Shown here piece after piece: positions 11,901 through 26,900 of a stretch of DNA of 64,000 nucleotides. The notes beneath the pieces are model-generated. The model saw nothing but the letters and a program-made list of their open reading frames with translations. It made no database searches and was not told where the DNA came from. This DNA is from Phoronis australis (Eukaryota > Phoronida > Phoronidae): contig NMRA01000001.1 of the NCBI GenBank assembly GCA_002633005.1, forward strand, positions 4,744,184 to 4,808,183, read 5' to 3'. The position numbers and the translations under genes are program-made. Position 1 is the first letter of the stretch. Each line of letters starts with the position of its first letter.

Positions 11901-14900
11901 ATTCAATAGTGACGCTATGCAACGACATGTTTTGAAGACGATGTTTGTGTGAAACCTTCACCCTGGTTGAATAAACGACTGTGGCCAGAGGCATTGTAAT
12001 GTGTATGCATTCAAATAAATGTTCCCGGTTTTTAGAACATCATGAAGCTGTGATTGATAGTCAAATCTTAAATGTGTTTAAATATTTTTCTTGTTTTGTT
12101 AAGTGTGCAAACAAATGTTTATCACGTCAATAAGACTGTTTACTGTCTATACTACGTAGTCTCCATTCGTCTGATCCGTACTTGGCTTTTCTGCCGCTAT
12201 TGAATCAGTTTCAGATTTGCATAGTGTCAACATAGTCTTTTTTGATGTGTAAATAAATCAAATTGAACTTTTTGTATAGCTTTTTTGGTGTTATCTTTTC
12301 TTATTATCAGAAATTAGTCGATGCATTCAAAGGTTGTTGAAAGAAAGCTGTGAAGTGATTTTGATAACTGGTCTAGTGGCTTGCGCACAATGTGACTAAC
12401 ATTTGATATGCTGTAAAGTAACATGGTTTGTATCATGGTGGTATCTGAAAGAGCAACTTTATTAAAAGTGGTATTTAGTAATTGCTTTTTGTGAGTAGCG
12501 TGTTTACTTCTACAGTTCATGTGTTGCCAGCTTGCTTTACTGTTCTTATGGGCAATAGTCGCGTATAACATACCCAGACTTTGAAAACCATTTTGAGAAC
12601 CAGTTTGATGCCCGTTATTCAGTGGAGAAGACTGGTTCTCAAAATGTGGCTATGTTGTATTCAACTATTGCTGTTGTTATGTATCCTGCTTACCTTACGG
12701 ATGTGTTGTTTACTCGTAGGTGAACCTGACACACTGGTATTTGGCTCTATTATCGATGGTGTATTCAGTGGTAAGATTGTCACCCCTGATGACACCTACT
12801 ATGTGGAGAGAGCATTCTATCACTTTAAGGGACCTCAGAAGTTCCACTCCATTATCTATGCTGACCATGACGTGAACCCTGACCCTTTCAGGTAAGTAAG
12901 GTAACACAGCCATGTGGAAGTGAAACAAACTTTACCGAAATACATTTTGTTAAGGTGAATGTGCACTTTCTTTCAGACCAGACTAACAGCAGTATCGGTA
13001 AATAATTGTACTGTCTAAAAACATAAACATCGTTTTAGAATTTTAAGTACTTGTGAAATTATTCTAACAGCAGTACCGGTAAATTACTGTACTGTCTAAA
13101 AACATAAACATCGTTTTAGAATTGTAAGTACTTGTGAAATTAGACTAACAGCAGTATCAGTAAATGACTGTACTGCCTAAAAACATAAACATCGTTTTAG
13201 AATTTTAAGTACTTGTGAAATTATTCTAACAGCAGTACCGGTAAATTACTGTACTGTCTAAAAACATAAACATCGTTTTAGAATTGTAAGTACTTGTGAA
13301 ATTAGACTAACAGCAGTATTGGTAAATGATTGTACTGTATAAACAGTGTTTTAGAGTTGCAAGTACTTGTGAAATTAGTGTATTATCGGCTTTACAGGTC
13401 TTGAGAAAATAGTGAATATTCGATGTTCTGGAACAGCTATAGCTGTGTTTAGACAGATGCTTAAGCTAGTGCAAGTTGCACTTGAGGCTACTTGCACTAG
13501 TTTAAGTGTTTACCTGGACACAGCTTATGTATCAAGATTGTAACATGAAACAAATCACTGTACAATGTATCCATACAAGTGTATACAGTGGATAACTGAT
13601 GAAATATATCCAAGCACAGGGTGGTTGTATTGCAGCAAAATTGATTTTTTACTATTTAATTTATTGCTACCTGAATTCAAGAATAGGCGACACAATGTTT
13701 GTGGTTCATTCAATGAAAACTAATTAATTGTATATGCTTTCAATTCCTGTAATAATATCTCTACTAAAGTTATGTTATTATTGTTAAATGGTAGTCCAAA
13801 CTTCCACCTTTTTCTCTATGAATTTCTCTTAAGCAATGTTAGTAAATTTTTATGCATCGCTTATAAATTTTGTTGAATCTGATTTACATATCTGCACATG
13901 TTTTTTGTTTTTAATATGTTCAAAATAGCATATCTAAATTTGTTGAATACTTATTATTAGATACTACGTACATGTATGTACTTCTATGTATACTAGTTTG
14001 ATCTATGTACTGTCTACAACCCAGATATAATGCTTAGTGATTTTTGGGTTTGTCATTATTTTCCTTGTATGTTCTGTGTATTCTTCCATTAATATATAAT
14101 TATCACCTTGAATGTTTGTGGTTCTGGGGAGTTGTTTATGTCAGGTTTACTATGATTGTCATGTAGGAGATACTTACATAGCCTAAAGATGTTTTGAGAA
14201 GTAAGCCACCTTGTGGTGAGGTGTTGATATGGGGACTTGAAATACCATCTTTTGTTCCATTCATTTAGTGTGTACTACTTTATATTTTCAGGCTCAAACG
14301 TGAAGCAGAGGCCAGCGCAGCCCAGTGTGGCAGTTCTGTACCCAGAATACATCGCTTCCTACGTGAGCACTCGCAGGTCGTGCAACAACAGGTAATTGGT
14401 CTTCAGACTACGACGAGGAATGCTTTGTATCTTTTCACATATTCAAAAATCAGACTGTTTTGTTATATGCTTTGTTTAAAGCCGCTTTTTGTCATCTCCT
14501 TCTTCAGGGTACAGAAACAACACTGATGCTGCACCCATGACCATAGTTCCTCACTTATGAACAGGGCTCACATGCTCGATATAAACTCTGTTTACCTACT
14601 CACAAACTCATGCCTGGTCCCACCAACAGGACTGCCAGAAACTGTGCTTGACTCCTAAGACATCTTATGCAACCTAAAAAACAGTTGTTTGACTCACCAA
14701 TTTGTGACCAGACTCACAATGTCACACTGACCATGGTGCACAAACTTCATTTCCATGTATCGTGTTTGGCAGTCATTGAGCAGTGTTTATGAGTCTGGAG
14801 CTGTTTTGGGGAGCGTAAGCTGTGTTTTGTGAGTCTTGCTCGGTGTTTGTCGATCTATGAGTCATGTCTCTGACTTGGTGAACTAAGTTTACCAGACTTG

Positions 14901-17900
14901 TGAGCTGTTTTTATACGAAGTTCTTTTCATGAGTGCAGTTGCTGCATTGTTATATTGAGTACATCAGTCACGTTGTTTATGTAGGACTCTCTTCATGAGT
15001 ATTGCAGCCATGTTGTTTATGTGAGATACTATTCATGAGTGCAGCGACCCCATTGTTTCTGTGAGGTACTATTTATGACTGCAGCATCCATGTTGTTTAA
15101 GCCTTGTTCTTACTTAGTAGAACATATTGACTATTTGGTTTGTAGGGCATCAAATTAAAAGAAACCGAAAGTGGCTGATATAATTTACCTCTATTCACAC
15201 AGCTGAGATAATTCACTTACTTATGAGACAATTTCAGTCAGCTGTCACCTACTATTCTTAAACCAATCCTGCTACATGAGGTGGTAAGATTGGTCCATTC
15301 ACTAGACAGCTGATATCCTGCTTGTCTCTGTTCATATCTGTCATCAGATTTGCTGTCCCAATTAGTCACCTGGTTCACCTCTACTGGGTAATCTGTGATA
15401 GCTGACTTGCTGATTTCATATTCTGACCACCTGCGCTCAGTTCTTGTTGCTCGTGGTTACCATGTTTCCGCTACTTCTTGTCCATGTTCACCCCACTGCA
15501 GAGACATTCAAGTCTTCACCAGTCTCCCGTATGTACACTTTGTCACATTTCTAAAATGCTTATTAATTTGGCATTTTTTAGATCAGCAATTTTGTCTTTT
15601 GTATGGACTGCTGATTTCCTATAAGCCTTATGAAACTATTGGACAATTGGTGGTATGTCCAATGGATCAATGAAACAACTGAGACTGCCCCCTGATGCTG
15701 AAACGATGCTGCTTGTCTTGTGTTCTGCACTGTATGAATGGCTTGTTGTCTAACCAAATGGTGACGTGGCCATCTTTATTTTTTATAATGAAGGAGCCTG
15801 TTGTAAAGAGGGAGGCGAATCAGGAGGAGAAAGTACAACGTAAAGCAAGCGAGAACATCTACAGCGAGAGTCTTAACCGACAGAAGAGAGCGACAGTGCC
15901 TGCTGGCAAGACCTGCTCGCTCTACCTGCAGACTGACCCTCTATTCTGGTCGTACTTTAAAGGAGAACTTGGCACTACGGTACAGGCAGATGCTACTTGC
16001 CGTTCAAAACATGTTACATTAGTCATAGCACCACGATACAGACAGATGTTATTAGCCATTCAAAACATGTTGCATTAGTCATAGCACCATAGTACATGCA
16101 GTTGATGTTGCTATCCATTTGAAATATGTTACATTAGTCATAGCACCATAGTACAGGCAGATGTTACTTGCCGTTCAAAACATGTAACATTAGGCATACT
16201 CTCTCGTCTCATTTTTCTTCAAGTTCCTTGATATCAACACATTTTGAACTTCATGTAAGTTATAGTCCTTGACAGTGGTCTGCCCTGTTGCCAGGGATGA
16301 TGGGAAGAAAACAGTTTATGTTGAAAGTATATCTCTTTTGCTTTACAAATGTCATGAACATGAAATGTCGGCGCTACTCTGGTTCTGTAACAGAGCTGGC
16401 AGCAGACATAGTTGATGACATACCAATTTTCTGAATGTGTCTTATTTTTTTTCAGTCTGAGCAGAGAATAAAGGAAGAGATTGCCACCCTGTTGGCGGCC
16501 CACATTCGTGAAGTCAGGTCGATTTATGAGGGCACACGCTTCAAACATGCGGATGGTGGAGTCCAGTTGGATTACAGTGGCATATCATTCACTGTATACA
16601 GAATGAAGGTTGGTGACTTTGCTGTCAGTTTTTGGATACCTGGCCATTGATGACCAAAAAATGTTAAAGCTTAACTTCAACGGAATTTTGTTACTTTAGA
16701 TGTATTAGGCTAACCAGATAGTCCTAACAAAGCCTTAGTAAAATAAGAAAATACGAGTTCAATCACGCAAGTGTAAGCCAGTCAAATGATATGTGAAGCT
16801 GCCTTTTCGTGCCATGTTTCGTCACCGCGAGATCCCATCACAAACAACAAAGGGTTGTATTGAATAGGGGTCTGAATAGAACATCATTACGTGCGGGTGT
16901 TATTTGCAGCTGTCTGAATTAAAAGGTAATTCTTGCAGTGACGTAGACAAAAGCAAGCTAATACGCCTAACAGTTCGTTACATTTGACAATTTTTGGCAC
17001 TAGGGGGCTCAGAGAGATGCACTTAACATACTGTAGGAACCAAATTTACGTGTGTTACCGTTGAAGATAAGCTTTAAATTTCCTCGTCTTACACATTTTA
17101 TGTGTATACATTAAAACATAATGCATAAAGATTTGATACATGTGAAATAAAGGAAATGGCAAAGTTTTAATACCCAAGAGATGATGAAAGATTTATCTTG
17201 TAAACAAAAATTATGCAATTATGCGAAACTTACCAGGAAGTTGAAGTACTATTGGGATTCTACTGTGTGAAGTTGAAGCCATCCTAGTACTGTGAGCGTT
17301 AAAACTGTAACATCAATGCCCGCTTTAAACAAACAACATTTAATCCAGCGAAAAATAGTGTCCTTAGCAACTGCCCTACGTGATTTAGTATAACTGATCA
17401 CGAATCAAACTAGTCCTAGACAAGTATTGTTTTAATACTGTAGTAATACAAAGCCTTCTGCTTGGAGGAAAAGGACACAATGTAGCAACAGGCGGAGCCT
17501 TGCAGGCACGCAAATGCTTCAGTCTTAGAAAAACCGAAATTGTAATTTGTGCCTTTGGCTGAATTGGCTTTATCTAACAAATTCAATGCCTGACATCTCT
17601 GACCAGTAATTAAAAGCTAATGACATACATAGCTTCAAGGAAAGATCCTTGAGAGTCAAAATTCTTGAGAGCCAAATACTTTATGAGAGAGAGAGGGAGG
17701 GACGGACGGAAAGAGGGAGGGACGGAAAGAGGGAGGGACGGAAAGAGGGAGGGAGAGAGGTTGGGAGAGGACATTTCAAAACGATATTAACATAATAGAG
17801 AGCACCGTGTGCTGTATTAATAGCACTATACTGTAAGGCAGCATCAAACAACTCTTACTAAAAAGTATTAACTCATGTCTTAGACCTGGAGAAACGGGAT

Positions 17901-20900
17901 CATACCCCATTCTGATGCAAAACTTTTTCCACTTGAAAAGGTAAGACAAATGTTGTTTCTTAGTACCCCTTCTCCATGACGATAACTCAAGTTCCTGAGC
18001 TTTGCTTGAAATTCCTCTAGCTGATGCGAATAGGTCAACCTTGGGCGAACCCCAAAGAGAGACTAATCATGAAATACGTCGTTGTTTAACTTCCATTCTA
18101 TGTGCTTGTCTCTGGTTCTACTTTCCCGATCGGCAATCATATTTAAATGGCTGGGAATGTAAGTGGCTGACAACCAAATGCCTCTAGCAACATGCCAGTT
18201 CTATAAAGAAAGCACAATGTTTTTGCAGATTGCAGACCTAGAACCTCCCATCTTCCTGATATAGGAAACAGCACATTGTCACATCTGATCTGAACATGTA
18301 CATTGGAAACATCCTTCAAAAATGACTATAGCAATTTGAACTGCTTTCAATTTTTTCACATTAATGTGAAATGATCTTTCATAGACTGACTAAAAGCCAC
18401 CACTACTAACTTTTTTGTCCAAATAATGAGCCCCCCCCACTAGACATCGTCTGAGGCATCACTAAAGATAGTCATAGAGGGGTTACCATAATTGATGGAT
18501 TTATACGTGGTAACAGCATTATCATGCCATCAATTAACTCACGAATACAATCAGTTACTCATGTTACAATTTATCTTCCATTGCGAGCAAGAAACTCTGC
18601 AAAACTCACAAAACAAAAATGAAAGTATTCAACTTTCATTGTGTTTGACACCAGTCTACCTTGTGGTGCGCAGTGGATGAAACCACACGTGACTGTCTTC
18701 TATAGAACATGGCAGCATGCCTATCGCGTCTTCTTGCCTAATTGTCATCTCCTTTGGGAAATAACTGAACGGGTTATGACCTATTAGTTATTTACTGTTC
18801 ATTCTGGTTTTTGAGGATAAATTAGACAACATTAAGATAAATATCACACGTTCAGTAAACAGGTGAAATGTGTAATGTGACAGGATTGTAAGGGATCTGA
18901 AATAATCCAGGTGTAAAACGTCAATAGGGAGCATGATTACAGCCTTTTATGATTCATGGTTTTGGTTGGATGCCAAATTCCCAGTTTTAAACATCTCTCA
19001 CTGTTGGATTTACAGATCAACACTTCAGCCGCATGCGATGACAATGATGCCACCAACGACCATCCATTCTGTAAGAAGAACATTGATGTGACAAACTTCC
19101 TCAACTATAATGCATATCAGGACCACGACGACTACTGTTTGGCTTATGTGTTCACATATCGAGATTTTAGTGGAGGCACCCTCGGACTGGCTTGGGTTGG
19201 ATCCCCTTCAAGTAAGTCATGATTAATATTCAGATTGACAACTGGTGGTTGTCAGTGCTTGTGAGAGCTTGTCAGTCATGCAATTGTTTTCGTCAACTAT
19301 GTTTCTCCGTGTTTTGCTTTGCCTTCTTTTGCTTGCTGAGTACTGATTTCGAATGTCACAAAGTGTACACCCAAAATGCAATTTTCCATGGATTCTTGCT
19401 GTATTCTTTTTGATAGAAAATGTTATGTCTGCTATGTTGATAACTCTTGTGTTCCTCACTTGGTATAGTAACAGTTTACTTCTGAAGTTATCAATTGTGG
19501 ACTGTCCGGTTTTATGCCCCCATATATATGTATGTGAGTGTGCCCACAGTCTGGCATCGTCCTTTATCTAACAAACTGCTTGCTTTGCCACCAGGTGGCT
19601 CTGTAAGTAGGAAGTTCCTTAATGAATCTTCATGACTTTTTTACTTTAAATGAGATGTCGGTACTCTCATATTTGGATGAATTTGGCAAGTTCTTCACTT
19701 CAGAGTCTAACTTTCACTTCTTTGGCTTTATAAATTGACCAAATGAACATTTTCCATTTATGTTGGTTTGTCGTGAAGTTTGCGTTTTGTTTGTACGCAC
19801 ACTATACGTTGCACTTGTTGTAAGACATTAACCTAACACACAACACATATCTCCCGTAAACCTCAATGCCTACTTTCTTGTGAAATCAGACCAAAGATGG
19901 CGCTGAGATGGTTATTTGTTTAATTTTCATCCCTCGGTCTTTTACGGTATTCTGTTGAAATTTAGTATGTAGATTGATCTCATCCAAGGCGTGTCATTTG
20001 TTTCTTGCTTTGACTTTACCATTCTCTAGTTATTCAAAAATTTCCGGTGATTTTTCTTTCATTGAGTCATTTCTTGTGCCATATCTCGGGAGTCCCTGTG
20101 CAGTCCGTCTCTGTCTGATTAACATTCTCGATTTATTCGAGATTTGCTGATCTGATGTCTTCTTTTATTGACCGACTCCTCATTGCTCTTTTGTTGGTCT
20201 ATAATACACGCGCTACAAGTCGCATGTTTTGTCAAATCGACATGTGTCTCGTGAAAAACTTGAAGCCTTTTATTTTGGGGTGAAATTGAATGCAAGATGA
20301 CACAGTGACCACAACTTTTTGATTATTACTTCATGGAGTTGTAGCTCTGCGACCCTTTGAAGGATTCTTCTGAACCTTTGAGGGATTCTTCTGAAATTTG
20401 ATATGAAGAGAGATCTCATCATTTGTTTTTCACCTTGATTTACTGTTTTTGAGTTACTTGAAAAATTTTCAGTGACTGCAGCACTTAGCTTTATGCCAAG
20501 TCGCATTTGGCGACCTAGCAAAAACCCCAAGTCACCAAACTAAATCTGAGGTCGCCAAAACCAAAAGTTCCAGGTCATCAAATGAAATCTGAGGTTGCCG
20601 ATCCAGCATAGAAATCTTCGCCAGAACCGAAAATTCCAGGTTGCCAAATTAAATCTGAGATTGCCGACCCAGCATAGAAATCGTCATCTAAAAAAAGAAA
20701 GGTCGTATGGTCGTACTGTGTGCCATTCTCTCCCAATTTCTCCCCATAAATGTACATTCATTCTCGCAAATGATTGCATACACTGGTGGTGCGTATTTCG
20801 CTGCTTTTTCCGATTTTTGCCGAACAATTCTGACTTAAGGGTATATCTGTTTACTCTGGTTGTAACTTAAGCGCGTGTTTGATGTGGGCTGTCTGCTGTG

Positions 20901-23900
20901 GTGGCAAATGCGCTGATTTCACGAAATAGACGAAACAGTTGTGAACCAAAGGTATTAAATCTGGAAAAACTGCTATGTTGGTTCATAAAAATTGCCGCGT
21001 CTGTAATTTTTTGTCAGTTCTACACAAAATTGGTCTCTGGCAGCGCTTCCAACGTGATTGATTTTCCCATATTCTACGTAATTTTAAAATCTAACGATGG
21101 CTACATTTTGGTTTTAAAATTTTAATAGATTTGAGCACTTATATCTGTCTGAAAAATTGGCGGAAAATAAAAAATGTGAAAACTATCAATGTTTTTAATT
21201 GTCTGATTGATGAAGATTGAGGCTGAAAACTCTGGTGGCACATAACAGGAATAGTCGAGAGCACAAGTTAAAACCAATAAGATGTATCCTGAGCGCCACT
21301 GTATAAGTCATCATTGATAATGTAGAACCTGACTACTTGTAACAAGTAATTCTCTGACTGAAATGTCTTTCTAGATGCTGTAGAAATTGGCTAATTATAC
21401 TTCATATTGGGTGCCAAAGATGTGGTGATGATTTCAACAGTTATTAAACATGTGATAAGGAAGCTATCAGTGCTTACAGTGTAATCGTAACGAAATCTGT
21501 AGGCAAAAAATTATAGAAATCACCACTTTTCACAATCTGGAGCCAAGTGTTAATCCGTGAAATGGCCAGTTTGCATTTTCGATCAGTTAATCACAGAACC
21601 TTTAATATAAGACAACGGTGAATGTTGATTGTAAACTTTTCTCACGTTATTATGTTTTGTGTAAAATAATTGAAATTTGATGTCAGTTTAGCAAGTGATA
21701 ATTTTTTTGCGAAGAAGTGGTATGTGGCAACTCTCAGGGAAAAAAGTCAAGCCAGCACAGATGCACATTAGTTGTTTGTTGGAAAATCACCATTTGTGGA
21801 TGTTTTTTTGTACTGCTATACATTTTTTGTTACTGTTGGTGAGACATGGATAGAAACGAGAACATGGAGACGAGTGAATACTTTGATATGTTGACAGCTT
21901 AGTACGATAGTTAGAAATGATAGTCTGCTTATTATCAGCAAATGAATATACTGTAGACCAATCGGATGTGCCAGTTTAAAAAATGACCAATCAGAGAGCC
22001 ACCTGGCCTGGGATGTTTACAAACATGAATTCACTACTTAACAAGGGCGAGAGGGGGGTGCAGGATTTAGCAAGGTACCTAAACTACAAGGTCACGGACG
22101 CATGAACACGATTCACGGACCTGCAAACACCATCCACTGACTCACAAACACGGGAAGGAACTCACAAAACACAATCCATTCACCCAAATACACGGGACAC
22201 GGACTCATATACATGAGAAAACATGATTAACTGACCGCCAAACACGGGTCACGGACTCATCGTCTTCCTGGGTCAGCTGACATCTACATTTTGTCCATAA
22301 ACCGTGTGTGGCGGTCCGTTAACCATGTTTCTTCGTGAATGTGAGTCCGTGTCCCATGTATTTGGATGAATGGATCATGTTTTGTGAGTCCGTTCCCGTG
22401 TTTGTTGGACTGTGTTTGCAGGTCTGTGAGTCGTGTTCATGCGTCCGTTAACCGTGTAGTTTAGGTACCTTGATTAGGTGGGGAACAAGAACTCGCCAAG
22501 TCCAGACATACCTATCACAACAGAGAGTGCCCTGGGCTGCTGAGATCACAGCATCTTTAATAAAGATGAACATTTCATGTCAATCGGTTGTGAAATGCGG
22601 CCTGTACCATGGGAATACAGAAAGCAAAAAAAAAATAACTTTATGAATGAGTAAATCTTGTGGCTTTTGCCAAGTAGTGCTGTATAAACTAAACTAGTTG
22701 CACCTCCAAAAAAGCACAAAGAAATTGTAGCAGAACGCCATCTCTGGGTAACAACCAACAGGCAATCTTCAGTAACATTACACAAAGAAATTCCTGAAAT
22801 AATTGACTGTAGCCAAACTCTTGTGTACACTTTCCAGTATCTCAGATGGGTTTTTCTGAAATGTAATCAACTTACAAATCTCACACCACTGACTCGATAT
22901 TCAAAAAAAGAGGAAATCGACCTACGCTTCTTTTGGACAGACAACAAATTATTCACTAATTGTGGGGTAGAGCACTGATGGCTCTGAAGTGGTTTGATAA
23001 GACAACATCACTTGACAACATTCTATTTGCAACTACATGAAATTACACTAGATACAGATATCATAACAGAACAGTAAACAAACTAACGAGAGCGCTCGGA
23101 GGAGCGACACTTGGCGGAACTAATCGAAAAGACGACGATGAGGGAGACGACGACAATCAAGACGATCACGGCGGCAATTATGAATAAGACGATAACACGA
23201 TAACATTCATGTGACTAGCGAAGAAATCAAATAGAGAGCAGACAATCAACTACAATAANCAAACACCGTCCACTGACTCACAAACACAGGAACGAACTCA
23301 CAAAACACAATCCATTCACCCAAATACATGGGACACGGACTCATATACATGAGGAAACACGGTTAACGGACCACCAAACACGAGTCACGGACTCATCGGC
23401 TTCCTGGGTCAGCTGACATCTACATTTTGTCCGTAAACCGTGTTTGGCGGTCTGTTAACCGTGTTTCTTCGTGAATGTGAGTCCGTGTCCTGTGTATTTG
23501 GGTGAATGGATCGTGTTTTGTGAGTCCGTTCCCGTGTTTGTGAGTCAGTGGATGGTGTTTGCAGGTCCGTGAGTTGTGTTCATGCGTCCGTTACCGTGTT
23601 TATGAGTCTGTTAACTGTGTAGTTTAGGTACCTTGATTAGGTGTGGAACAAGAACTCATCAAGTCCAGACATACCTATCACAACAGAGAGTGCCCTGAGA
23701 TCACAGCATCTTTAATAAAGATGAACATTTCATGTCAATCGGTTGTGAAATGCGGCCTGTACTGTGGGAATACAGAAAGCAAAAAAAAACTTTATGAATG
23801 AGTAAATTCTGTGACTTTTGCCAAGTAATGCTGTATAAACCAATCTAGTTGTACCGCCAAAAAAACACAAAGAAATTGTAGCAGAACGCCATCTCTGGGT

Positions 23901-26900
23901 AACAACCAACAGGCAATCTTCAATGACATTACACTACGAAATTCCTGAAATAATTGACTATAGCCAAACTCTTGTGTACACTTTCCAGTATCTCAGATGG
24001 GTTTTTCTGAAATGTAATCAACTTACAAATCTCACACCACTGATTCGATATTCAAAAAAAGAGGAAATCGACCCACGCTTCTTTTGGACAGACAACAAAT
24101 TATTCACTAATTGTGGGGTAGAGCACTGATGGCTCTGAAGTGGTTTGATAAAAGACAACCTCACTTGACAATGTCCTATTTGCAACTACATGAATTACAC
24201 TAGATACAGATATCATAACAGAACAGTAAACAAACTAATCAGCCAATCAAAGTGCAGCATGTAGAAAGTTGTTGACAAATCAGAGTATACAATAGAGGAA
24301 TTCACTACAATGGCCCAGGTGCATGTAATAGTGGGCAGATAAGCAGATTACTTCATGGATTTGTATGAAAGTTAACCAGGTGATCTAATCTGATCATTAG
24401 TAAGCAGAATTACCTGAAATAGTAACAAAGGTGATTTAGAAATACATGGAGACTGCTGTCTGACTGGGAATATGTCATTAAATGTTGGGTGGTCTCATAA
24501 CAGTAAACAAGCTAACCTAACAATCCAACACTAATGAAAATTTTGTACCTGTTAATTGGTTTCTAGTGGGTTACTCTGACATCTGATACTGCATGTGAAT
24601 TGGGTGCATTGATTGCTTCATGCAGAGGGCTGTGTCTGTTTGGTATCACATGTCAAGCATGATATGCAAATTAGGTGTCAGCTCAACTGGTTGAATGTGT
24701 GCTCTATAAGCACATGGTCTGGTGACATGGCAGCAGGTTAGCGTGGTGAGAGAGCATACTTAGTTGGATACTCAAAATATTCAATTGTAAGTTACCTATT
24801 GATTGGTGTACTTTTAATGAAATTGCTATGCGCTTCAGTATTTTGAAACTTTCTGTTTTTTTGTTGGTGGAGAAAATCTTATTTTCGTGACTAATTCACT
24901 AGTTCTGAATGGTTTCGTCTTGTTCCTTGTTAAGGACCTTTCATACTAACATCGGCGCGTCGATGGTTTGGGGAGTTGTGGTCAGTATGAACGCTTAACT
25001 TTGGTCCTGGATCGCAGCTCCAGTTAACGTCGCAGTTAACAGGTGAATTTACCAGCGCAGCATCGATGCTGCAGTGCAGTATGAACGGTCAACCTCGGTC
25101 CTATCGAAGTAATCGCCAGGAGCCACTGTTGTCGTCAACAATTACAGGGTAGTGCCGTCGCTAATAGTTGCTAATATTTTACTCTAATAATCACCAATCG
25201 ATTGTGATGGTGGGTTAGTTTAACTCACTTAAGTTGCACTAATGCAATTTATCTAGGTTAAGCTGTACATATATGTCTGCTGTAGTTGTGAAGTAATTAA
25301 GTGAAATTTTAAAGTAGTACAAACAACAAACATTAGCACAAGTGGTAGTTTCTGTAGATTGAAACTATTAAACTGAATTGAAAATATGTGACTGAATAAT
25401 ATACTGTGAAAAGTGAAGATCAGTAATAAGAGTTTGGGTAGGGCATAGTCAGAATCACTAGAATTACAGTCATATGAAAGTGAGACAGCAAGGAAATCTT
25501 TTAAATTATTTGAAAAAAGTCTAAATTTCATAAAGATTCTATTTCAGATAGTAGACTATGGCAAAACCTTGGAAATAAGGAGAGTAATGGTCTAGTTGTT
25601 TCCTTGTCTTGAATTGTGGCATGATGAGAGTGTTTTGGTTACTTGTCACTCTTATTAACTCTAATCACGAAACGTTTCATGTGACTTATACTTTGAAAAC
25701 ATTCCCTAAAGAGCATGGGCAATGGGAATAAACATATTTATTTGTTTTAATAGATTTTTTGATTCTGACACTAACATGTAGTTGCATATCGCAGGAGTTA
25801 CTAGAGACATTCTTAGTGTACAGTTAGAACATGGGTTGCGCAGCACTGAAATGAGTGGGGGGGGCTATAGCTCCCTAGCCACCTATGGTACGCCATCCAT
25901 GGACCATGGGTGACGCAGCATTGAAATAAGTGGGGTCTGTTGCCCCCCAGCCCCTATTGTGCACCGCCCATGAAAATCTCACCGCTTTAAGACACAATAT
26001 GCCAGACAAGTGAAATTTTATATCTTATTTTTTTTCCCAAAAGTTAAGTAAGACAAATTAAGGCTTTGTCAGTTTTAACTTGTACCAGTATGTCATAATT
26101 ACCATGGGGACCATCGCACATTTTTGCCATGCGCTAACACCAGCGTAGTATAAGTTGACTGAGATTATGTGCTGCTGTTATGGGGAAATCTCACAAATTG
26201 TGGATGAAAATAAGTGCTAGAATTGCACTTCTTTCATGTTTTAAGGGTTTCTAACATTGTTGTGATTTCGCACAATTTGTCAAAAGATTTTCTGTTGGTA
26301 GCTATGGTACAGAACTTAAAATATCAAAGCATCATTCTGGTACTGTATGGGAAAATGAGAAAATAAAATTTCACCTGTCCTCCATATTGTGTCCTAAATT
26401 GGCAAGATTTTACTGTACCAAGCAGATATTACCATGGAATCATGATGAGGGACCAACTTCTGCTTTTCTCCAGTTAAGGGGACCAAGCTTCGTTGCTTAG
26501 TTACTCAACATCATTTTTATGACCGGAGTCGTCTGGTCTCTGCTAGGTACTAGTCTGCTGTTTTCTCTTTTTAGAGAAATGTTCTCCACTTGAACAACAC
26601 AAAGTATTTTCCAATATGATTTTCTGTATTTAAGTACTGAAAACTTCAACAACAAGCTTGCTTAGCAACCTTTTGTATGTTACTGGGTAACCTCTGTGTG
26701 TGGCTAAGTATTGCCATCCATCTCTGTCCTGGTCGTGACCCATGACCCTTGCTCTGTGACCTTTTGTTAGTTTTTGTTTTGTCTGAAGGCATCCCCAGAT
26801 GACATGTGCAGATCTTGGTTGGTGACTGGGGGAAGTTGCTGCTCCTCTGTAAATGTATTTCTTTAAAATGCTCTTGCAAAATATGAAATAGTCCAGCTAA

